Source: Acd1 sp049973945 (GTDB lineage: Archaea > Thermoproteota > Thermoprotei_A > Sulfolobales > Sulfolobaceae). From it: a DNA stretch of 11,965 nt. The position numbers and the translations under genes were made by a program. Shown here in pieces: positions 7,353 to 11,965 of this stretch (positions within the stretch are counted from its first letter, which is position 1; every line of letters starts with the position of its first letter). The stretch spans positions 1-11,965 of the forward strand of contig JBMFJH010000030.1 in assembly GCA_049973945.1 (NCBI GenBank), in the 5' to 3' direction. Under the pieces are notes generated by a model, which saw nothing but the letters and a program-made list of their open reading frames with translations, did not search any database and was not told where the DNA came from.

Positions 7353-8569
7353 GCTCTCACCCTCTTAGCTGCCATATTTAACGCTACAAGGCCCGGTAAC
7401 TTGTCACCAGCGAGGAACAGTAGTAAGGCTCCGCCGCCTGTTGACACGTGAACCCTTCTCGAATCGACCGACATACCCTCAAGCACGCTGATCATGTGGC
7501 CTCCACCAATTATCACGAACGCCCTGCTTTCTAGCGCAGAGTTCAGAACCCTCTTGCTTCCCTCCCTGAACCTCGGGTCTTCTATCACGCCCATCGGCCC
7601 CCTCAGGACTACGACCTTAGCGTCCTTAACCTCTTCCGAGTACTTCATCATGGTCTTCTCTCCTATGTCCTTAATGACGCCCTCTACGTTCGTCAACGGA
7701 TAGTCCGAAACGACGCCGTCCTTCTCTGTCCTGAAGTCTACTGGGATCTCGATTACTCCCCTACCCATGGGCAATATTTCCTTAGCTTTTTGGACGAGGG
7801 ACATCACTCCTTTGCTTTCCAGGACTTTCATGTTCTCTTTGCCCAGCTGGTAGCCTTCGGCTACGGCGAACAGCTCGGCCAAAAGTCCACCGGTCAATAT
7901 TTTGTCTGCGACGTTCTTCCTGACCAAGTGCTCCACTATCTTTATCGAGTCCGCCACCTTCCCTCCTCCCAGGACGAAGATCTTCGGCCTGTCAGGCTCG
8001 TTGAATATCTTACTTAAGGCCGAGACCTCCCTCTCCATGACCCTACCGGCGACGGAGGGGAGAACCTGGGGGAACCCGACAAGCGAGGGCTGACTCCTGT
8101 GGGCGGTCGCGAAGGCGTCGTTCACGTAAACGTCGACTAGGGGAGCTAGCGTCCTGACTAGGAACGTGTCCTTTTGAACCTCTATTGGGCCTTCCACGGT
8201 TTCCTCGGAAATCAGCCTCAGGTTCTGTAACATTATCGCCTCTCCGGGCTTCAGGGCCTTTATCCTTTCCCTGCTGTATGGCCCTATCACGTCGTCCACG
8301 AACTCTATTTCCCGGCCTACGTACTTCGACATGACCTGGGCGTGCTCCTCGAGGGAGATGAAATCGTCGTCCCCAGGTCGGCCCTGGTGGGAAATGATTA
8401 CGACCGCCGCCTTCTTGTCCAACAGCTCCCTGACGGTTTGCGAGTGGGCCTGAATACGTGAGTAGTCCAACAGCTTTTTCGTTTTCTTATCTACAGGTGA
8501 GTTTATATCAACTCTGACCAGGACTTTTTTTCCAGACAAGTCAATGTCGTCGAGAGTTAATATTTCCAT
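7349..8569 (-). CDS. pgk: Phosphoglycerate kinase
   Basis: Transfers phosphate between 1,3-bisphosphoglycerate and ADP in the lower glycolytic/gluconeogenic pathway, paired with the gap gene next to it. From ATG 8569 it has 406 residues, normal for archaeal PGK. Motifs: VLVRVDINSPV at 17-27 with substrate-binding Asp21 and Asn23, ISHQGRPG at 59-66, VNDAFATAHR at 149-158, LGGGKVADS at 200-208, the hinge-side VLRGPMGV at 321-328, and nucleotide-binding GGGHM at 355-359 and STGGGA at 376-381. An in-frame TTG at 8587, preceded by a GGTGG ribosome-site-like sequence, would add six residues and cannot be excluded. The gene starts an operon with gap and usp behind a clear TATA box. Confidence 0.97.
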   Translation of the reverse strand: MEILTLDDIDLSGKKVLVRVDINSPVDKKTKKLLDYSRIQAHSQTVRELLDKKAAVVIISHQGRPGDDDFISLEEHAQVMSKYVGREIEFVDDVIGPYSRERIKALKPGEAIMLQNLRLISEETVEGPIEVQKDTFLVRTLAPLVDVYVNDAFATAHRSQPSLVGFPQVLPSVAGRVMEREVSALSKIFNEPDRPKIFVLGGGKVADSIKIVEHLVRKNVADKILTGGLLAELFAVAEGYQLGKENMKVLESKGVMSLVQKAKEILPMGRGVIEIPVDFRTEKDGVVSDYPLTNVEGVIKDIGEKTMMKYSEEVKDAKVVVLRGPMGVIEDPRFREGSKRVLNSALESRAFVIIGGGHMISVLEGMSVDSRRVHVSTGGGALLLFLAGDKLPGLVALNMAAKRVRA

Positions 8570-8620
8570 ATCCAGGACGCGAATCAAAAGAGAGCCACCG
8601 TGAGTATCTAGAACCGGGGT

Positions 8621-8633
8621 AAAATATATTTTA
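8621..8633 (-). promoter_or_regulatory. TATA box of the pgk-gap-usp operon
   Basis: A 13-bp AT-only palindromic run (AAAATATATTTTA) sits a few bases after the stop of the upstream gene. Transcription is expected near 8600 on the minus strand, 13 bp before TTG 8587 and about 30 bp before ATG 8569. It is the strongest TATA-like element I see in the window, fitting a highly expressed operon. Because it is symmetric, orientation is inferred from the genes. Confidence 0.65.
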
Positions 8634-8635
8634 GG

Positions 8636-9352
8636 TCAGCAAGTCGAGGGAACCTTCGAGAGCCCGTCCCAGACTATCGGGTAGATACGCTCTTTTCTGA
8701 CGTTCTTGACCCTCACCTGCAGCTCCTCATGGGTCGGCTTATGGAGGTGCACGTTATGGGGGTCGACGAAATACGACAGCACCTTTACGAAAACGGGGAC
8801 GTTCGACTCTTCGAACTTGGCACACCTAGCGTTAATAATCAGCTCGTCGCCGACCCTACACAGTTTCGAAACGTTGCATTTGCCCAGCGCGGATATCATC
8901 GCCTGGAAGAGCTCGTGGACTTGATAGGGGATGCGCTCCCCGTGCACGTTGAGGGGATAAAACAGGTTGTAGAATGGATCCTTATGGGTGCCGTTCGAGG
9001 CGGCGACGACGTCCACGAACCAGTACACCATGCTGCCGTCCCTTATCGACCTGAACTCGCGGATGAAGGACTTCTCCAGCGACGAGGATAGTACCTCGTG
9101 GACGTCCTTGAACTTCCTCACGAAGGGCGTCGCTACTAACGCCTTAAGTTCCGTTAAACCGCCGAACTCCTCGTCGGTCTTGAAGTAGAGCGAGTAGGTC
9201 TTCAAAGGATCCAGCTTCGCCTTCCTGAAAGCCTTGTCGACGATCTTAAGCAACCAGGAGACCCTAGGATTAGAAACGCGTATCCACTCCCCCAGCTCGT
9301 CCGAGACGAATGTAGCGCCGTTGTCCGCTTGTCTCTTCCTGAACCACCACAA
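8636..9352 (-). CDS. Uncharacterised Cys/His-rich soluble protein
   Basis: I do not recognise this 238-residue protein. It has no signal peptide or clear membrane segment. It begins with a basic aromatic stretch (MWWFRKRQ), has a charged middle, and is enriched in potential metal ligands near the end: Cys159 and Cys165 (CNVSKLC), Cys177, a terminal Cys238, and a histidine cluster DPHNVHLHKPTH at 197-208. This may point to metal binding, but no known zinc-finger spacing is complete. The start is TTG 9352, just after a TATA-like AAGATAAAAT (9381-9390 on the minus strand), giving a near-leaderless mRNA. It precedes pgk on the same strand, but pgk has its own promoter. Codon use resembles its neighbours, so it looks native rather than newly acquired. 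It could be a Sulfolobales-specific family. Confidence 0.8.
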   Translation of the reverse strand: MWWFRKRQADNGATFVSDELGEWIRVSNPRVSWLLKIVDKAFRKAKLDPLKTYSLYFKTDEEFGGLTELKALVATPFVRKFKDVHEVLSSSLEKSFIREFRSIRDGSMVYWFVDVVAASNGTHKDPFYNLFYPLNVHGERIPYQVHELFQAMISALGKCNVSKLCRVGDELIINARCAKFEESNVPVFVKVLSYFVDPHNVHLHKPTHEELQVRVKNVRKERIYPIVWDGLSKVPSTC

Positions 9353-9378
9353 GGCTTTTGAAATATGTGGGGGAACGT

Positions 9379-9391
9379 GTATTTTATCTTA
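9379..9391 (-). promoter_or_regulatory. TATA-like promoter of the uncharacterised 238-residue gene
   Basis: AAGATAAAAT on the minus strand lies about 27-35 bp before the TTG start at 9352, the spacing expected for a leaderless or near-leaderless archaeal transcript. Assigned by eye. Confidence 0.45.
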
Positions 9392-9439
9392 ATTCTTAGA
9401 GGAGGATATGAGACTTGATCGGATTTCGGGAATCGGCAA

Positions 9440-9448
9440 GCTTTAAGA
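9440..9448 (+). promoter_or_regulatory. TATA box of tRNA-Gln(TTG)
   Basis: CTTTAAG at 9441-9447 is centred about 28 bp before the first base of the tRNA, the normal archaeal spacing. The same box, at the same distance, precedes the inverted tRNA-Gln(CTG) copy. Confidence 0.6.
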
Positions 9449-9471
9449 GACGAGCTCCCGAATTCTCTATT

Positions 9472-9544
9472 AGCCGGGTCGTCTAGCGGTCAAGGATCCA
9501 GGGCTTTGGCCCCTGGGACCGGGGTTCGAATCCCCGCCCGGCTA
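9472..9544 (+). tRNA. tRNA-Gln (anticodon TTG)
   Basis: A complete 73-nt cloverleaf. Acceptor AGCCGGG (9472-9478) pairs with CCCGGCT (9537-9543), with discriminator A9544. D-arm GTCT/GGAT encloses a 9-nt loop. Anticodon stem CAGGG/CCCTG encloses loop CTTTGGC with anticodon TTG at 9506-9508, reading CAA. T-arm CGGGG/CCCCG encloses TTCGAAT. There is no intron and no encoded CCA. A T-rich stretch after the gene may terminate transcription. Its near-twin with anticodon CTG lies inverted about 0.9 kb to the right. Confidence 0.96.
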
Positions 9545-9616
9545 CCTAAATTTAATTTATTTTAATCTTATGATACAAATAAACACGTCGTAAGGACGCT
9601 TGGTTTCGGCGATCGA

Positions 9617-10015
9617 TCAGAACTCGATTAAGACGGTCTTGACCCCGCTCACTTCCTTAACCAGCGAATCGGTAGTGATGATTTCGCCACTCACCTCTTC
9701 TGCTGTCGCTATCAAGTAAGCGTCCGCTAGAGACAGCCCTTTGTGGTTAGCCTTCAGCATCGCCGCCCTTTCGGTCAGCTTGTCGTCTGGTGAGACCACC
9801 CTTATCGGGGAGCTCCTCACCTGTCTGTACCTAGTTAGCGCGACCTCCTTGCCGAATTTCAGTATGTAGTTGTAAAGGAACTCGGCAAGGTTGACCTCGT
9901 TGACGTAGAGCTCCGCGCTCCCAGAGTACATCATCTCGAAGTACTTGCGTACTTCCTTATGCCCCGCGAAGAACAGTGCTAACGGCCCCGCGTCAACTAC
10001 GAACTTCCTTTTCAA
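9617..10015 (-). CDS. vapC: VapC-family PIN-domain toxin (ribonuclease)
   Basis: A 132-residue PIN-domain protein, the toxin half of a type II VapBC pair. PIN toxins are metal-dependent RNases, often aimed at tRNA or rRNA. The acidic active site is complete: Asp8 in VVDAGPL, Glu45 in NLAEF, Asp98 in LADAY and Asp116 in TTDS, so it should be active. The start is TTG 10015, inside the 3' end of the antitoxin gene (23-bp overlap), giving tight translational coupling; VVDAGP follows within a few residues, as in the family. The pair lies between two inverted tRNA-Gln genes. The RNA target cannot be read from the sequence. Confidence 0.93.
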   Translation of the reverse strand: MKRKFVVDAGPLALFFAGHKEVRKYFEMMYSGSAELYVNEVNLAEFLYNYILKFGKEVALTRYRQVRSSPIRVVSPDDKLTERAAMLKANHKGLSLADAYLIATAEEVSGEIITTDSLVKEVSGVKTVLIEF

Positions 10016-10235
10016 CTTCCTTCCGCCTCTCCTCTACAACGGCTCTAGCGACCTCTACCGCCACTTCCCCGTCAATGCCGAACAGGTCTAGTAGGGAAGT
10101 AGGCCTCTCAAGCCTTACTTGACCGCTCTCCAACACTATCTCCACGTAATCCCCCTCCTTGACGTTAAGGGCGTCCCTTACTTCCGACGGTAGCACGATT
10201 ATTCCCTTCCTGTGGACTTTTACCCTATACCTCAT
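9993..10235 (-). CDS. vapB: VapB antitoxin, AbrB/SpoVT-type DNA-binding protein
   Basis: An 80-residue antitoxin. Residues 1-45 form a swapped-hairpin AbrB domain (VKVHRKGIIVLPSEVRDALN, then GDYVEIVLESGQVRLE), which binds DNA and dimerises. The highly charged C-terminal part, roughly 50-80 (EVARAVVEERRKEVEKEV), would be the helix that wraps and inhibits the PIN toxin. The ATG at 10235 lies about 27 bp after a TATA-like TTAATTA, so the mRNA is probably leaderless. Two GTTAAAC repeats between TATA and start are a likely site for autorepression by VapB or VapBC. The coding end overlaps vapC by 23 bp. Confidence 0.93.
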   Translation of the reverse strand: MRYRVKVHRKGIIVLPSEVRDALNVKEGDYVEIVLESGQVRLERPTSLLDLFGIDGEVAVEVARAVVEERRKEVEKEVRS

Positions 10236-10239
10236 CTGT

Positions 10240-10257
10240 GTTAAACTTCGGTTAAAC
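10240..10257 (-). promoter_or_regulatory. Putative vapBC operator: two GTTAAAC direct repeats
   Basis: GTTAAAC occurs at 10240-10246 and again at 10251-10257 (plus-strand reading), start to start 11 bp, about one helical turn. They fill the gap between the TATA-like element (10260-10266) and the vapB start at 10235. This position and spacing suit binding of an AbrB-type dimer that blocks transcription. The link to VapB is inference. Confidence 0.5.
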
Positions 10258-10258
10258 C

Positions 10259-10267
10259 TAATTAAGT
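10259..10267 (-). promoter_or_regulatory. TATA-like promoter of vapBC
   Basis: CTTAATTA on the minus strand is centred about 27 bp before the vapB ATG, which fits a leaderless transcript. Assigned by eye. Confidence 0.45.
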
Positions 10268-10416
10268 GTAACGAGTCTAAGGGACAGTCTCACAGGCTGG
10301 TCTGCGTGTTTCGACACCCTAAGCCATCTTCCGAGAACTGAGACGAGTTACTCAGAATACCGCAAGGTCGTAACGGACTCAATGAGGACAGGTGTTGTAA
10401 ATCTACAACTTGCGAG
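10268..10416. other. Gene-free stretch between vapBC promoter and tRNA-Gln(CTG)
   Basis: No supported gene. Two small inverted repeats are visible: CTGAG/CTCAG (10338-10342 and 10351-10355), and GTTGTA/TACAAC (10394-10399 and 10404-10409), the latter about 26-41 bp beyond the 3' end of tRNA-Gln(CTG). The second could be a processing or termination structure, but this is speculative. Confidence 0.4.
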
Positions 10417-10541
<125 letters not shown>

Positions 10542-10831
10542 ACTTATCGTCAAACACGCACTTCTCATCCTTGTTCGCGACGACCCAGTTTTAACGATAG
10601 TCGTCTAAGTACCTTTACCCGTTCCATATCCGTCGTGCTCACGGACAAAGTGCGGCTCCCGAAAAACCTTACCCTAGAAGGCTCTAAAGCGCGATCAATA
10701 AGGTGACCGGAAGTAACACGACCTTTACCCTAACTTAGAGGAGAACCGAGCTGAAGAGAGCGTTCGGCTGACTCGTCTACGTTGACTAAAGACGACGTAA
10801 TTTTTTATCCGCGGGTTTCGTAAAATTTATC
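10542..10831. other. Gene-free region with three ACCTT(T)ACCC motifs
   Basis: A 290-bp stretch without a supported protein or RNA gene. ACCTTTACCC occurs at 10611-10620 and 10721-10730, and the one-base-shorter ACCTTACCC at 10666-10674; the starts are 55 bp apart both times, while the sequence between is unrelated. Also present are inverted repeats GACGAC/GTCGTC (10579-10584 and 10600-10605) and TCGTCT/AGACGA near 10773-10795. The right end holds the tRNA-Thr promoter. Confidence 0.5.
10800..10809 (+). promoter_or_regulatory. TATA-like promoter of tRNA-Thr
   Basis: TTTTTTAT lies about 25-32 bp before the first base of the tRNA-Thr gene, the expected archaeal position. A second AT-rich patch at 10820-10829 is too close to act as TATA box. 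Confidence 0.45.
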
Positions 10832-11049
<218 letters not shown>

Positions 11050-11134
11050 GACCTTTCCCTGAAGAAGGTTTAGAAGAGAATTTACTTGAGTATTACCCGC
11101 TAGAAGGTATTATCGGGGGGTAAACCGAAACTAT

Positions 11135-11965
11135 TCAGAGCACCTTGCCCAAGAGGCTTTCTATGAACGCCGTGACCTCATCCGTGTCGTCTGGGCTCTC
11201 CATGAACCCCCTGAGGATTATCGCGTTCGCCTCCCTCCTGTCGAACCCTCTGCTCTGCAGGTAGAACAGCAGGTCTTCAGGGACCTTCATCGCGCTCGCC
11301 GAGTGCTTCGCCATTTTTACCCTTCCAGTCTTCACCTCGAGCATGGGGACTACTATAGTCCTCGCCCCGCTGCCCTGGACGTAAGACCTGCCTATGATCG
11401 ACGTGCTCGAGTCGTAGGCCTTCTCGAGGATTGAGGCGAGGCCCCTGACTACGACCTGGGCGTTGCCGAAGGCGGCCCCCTTGAGTGTTCCGTCGCTTAC
11501 GCTCTCCGGGCCCTCGTGATAAACGTTCACTACGTTGTCTACGGTGCCCTCTATCCCGATTGACCTGGCGAGGAACTTGCTGCTAGCCCTCTCCATGAGG
11601 TGGACGTCAGCCTCTATCCTAGCCGCCTTCGCCGCGGAGCTGACCAGGTTTAAGTTCAGCTCCCCTTCGTTGTCTATCCTCAGCCTGGCGTAGACAAGGG
11701 AGGAGCTGTCGGAGTCTATTATCACGTTTACCTTGGCCGTGACGCCCTTAGGGACGCGAACGCTCACCAGGAACGCTGAGAGGGATCCCGACCTCGAGTT
11801 GGCCCTTAAGGTCAGTTGGCTACTGTCCGTTAGCTCGACCTCGAGGTTCAGCGGTACTAAACTCCCGTCTTTGACCTCGATCTCTACCCTGCCATCGCCC
11901 GAGTGCACAGCCTTCCTTTTCACCGACAGGGCCTCTACAAGCGGAACCAGTTTCGTGTCGTGCGG
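11135..11965 (-). CDS. SufB/SufD-family Fe-S cluster assembly scaffold protein (5' end beyond window)
   Basis: The visible 277 residues belong to the SufB/SufD family, which with the ATPase SufC forms the SUF scaffold for iron-sulfur cluster assembly. The middle (about 25-190) is the repetitive strand-rich right-handed beta-helix. The C-terminal part has the family signature: AKHSASAMKVPEDLLFYLQSRGFDRREA (positions about 220-247, quoted here in two halves as AKHSASAMKVPEDL and LFYLQSRGFDRREA), then IILRGFMES. The frame is open to the window edge (PHDTKLVPLVEALS precedes the internal GTG at 11923), so that GTG is probably not the true start. I lean to SufD because the visible part contains no cysteine that could serve as the SufB scaffold ligand, but the missing N-terminus leaves this open. 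The SUF partners, if adjacent, lie outside the window. Confidence 0.87.
   Translation of the reverse strand, partial: PHDTKLVPLVEALSVKRKAVHSGDGRVEIEVKDGSLVPLNLEVELTDSSQLTLRANSRSGSLSAFLVSVRVPKGVTAKVNVIIDSDSSSLVYARLRIDNEGELNLNLVSSAAKAARIEADVHLMERASSKFLARSIGIEGTVDNVVNVYHEGPESVSDGTLKGAAFGNAQVVVRGLASILEKAYDSSTSIIGRSYVQGSGARTIVVPMLEVKTGRVKMAKHSASAMKVPEDLLFYLQSRGFDRREANAIILRGFMESPDDTDEVTAFIESLLGKVL

Larger units (their letters stand above)
9438..9562 (+). repeat. Left arm of 125-bp inverted repeat containing tRNA-Gln(TTG)
   Basis: This segment matches the reverse complement of 10417-10541 at 119 of 125 positions. It covers 34 identical bases upstream (including the TATA box), the whole tRNA gene, and 18 bases downstream. 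Five of six differences are inside the tRNA: one in the anticodon and four in the T-stem; the sixth is at 9553. The two arms enclose an 854-bp segment that carries vapBC. Confidence 0.92.

Noticed and set aside
8729..9091. 120-codon plus-strand frame opposite the uncharacterised 238-residue gene
   Set aside because: The minus-strand frame is longer, has a promoter-like element at the right spacing, and has a normal protein composition; the plus-strand frame shows no family resemblance or promoter.
10159..10341. 60-codon plus-strand frame across the vapB 5' end
   Set aside because: It is antisense to vapB and its promoter and resembles no family; vapB is clearly supported by the AbrB motif and its coupling to vapC.
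10543..10800. Possible box C/D sRNA or short coding frame in the gene-free region
   Set aside because: CTGA boxes occur near 10750 and 10770 but no matching RTGATGA box at proper spacing; the best short frames are about 20-25 codons with no resemblance to known proteins.

Overview
The window reads as a chromosome segment of a thermoacidophilic archaeon of the order Sulfolobales. The evidence is the archaeal gene set (archaeal HMG-CoA synthase with a thiolase-like and a DUF35 partner, class I HMG-CoA reductase, archaeal-type phosphorylating GAPDH, pyruvoyl-type SpeH decarboxylase), near-leaderless genes with TATA-like boxes, frequent TTG/GTG starts, GGTG-type ribosome binding sites, and an intron-containing tRNA. 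From memory, the order speH - HMG-CoA synthase - thiolase - DUF35 - HMG-CoA reductase - glyA // usp - gap - pgk matches Saccharolobus (Sulfolobus) solfataricus. The DNA looks more GC-rich than that genus, so a higher-GC Sulfolobales lineage is likely; genus and species cannot be read from the window.

Left part, plus strand (about 47-5889): a SpeH-family pyruvoyl decarboxylase (probably arginine decarboxylase, polyamine synthesis), then a tightly overlapping mevalonate-pathway operon (HMG-CoA synthase, thiolase-like protein, DUF35 zinc-ribbon/OB protein, HMG-CoA reductase) supplying isoprenoid precursors for archaeal ether lipids, then glyA (serine hydroxymethyltransferase) behind its own leaderless-type promoter.

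Middle part, minus strand (9352 to 5909): an uncharacterised Cys/His-rich protein, then pgk - gap - usp with overlapping ends (lower glycolysis/gluconeogenesis plus a universal stress protein), starting from a strong palindromic TATA box.

Right part (about 9438-11100) is an accessory-looking patch. Two tRNA-Gln genes (anticodons TTG and CTG) form a near-perfect 125-bp inverted repeat around a VapBC toxin-antitoxin operon. Next comes a gene-free stretch with a regularly spaced 10-mer, then an intron-containing tRNA-Thr(CGT) whose 3' end is overlapped antisense by a tiny ribbon-helix-helix gene. The window ends inside a SufB/SufD-family Fe-S scaffold gene that runs off the right edge.

Best leads: (1) the thiolase-like protein of the mevalonate operon has no cysteine at all and has Tyr where the second catalytic His should be, so it is probably not a thiolase; (2) the inverted tRNA-Gln pair enclosing vapBC, with paired compensatory T-stem changes; (3) the tRNA-Thr intron carries a 13-nt exact (15 of 16) copy of the tRNA-Gln D-loop/anticodon-stem region; (4) the 46-residue RHH gene ends inside the tRNA-Thr gene.
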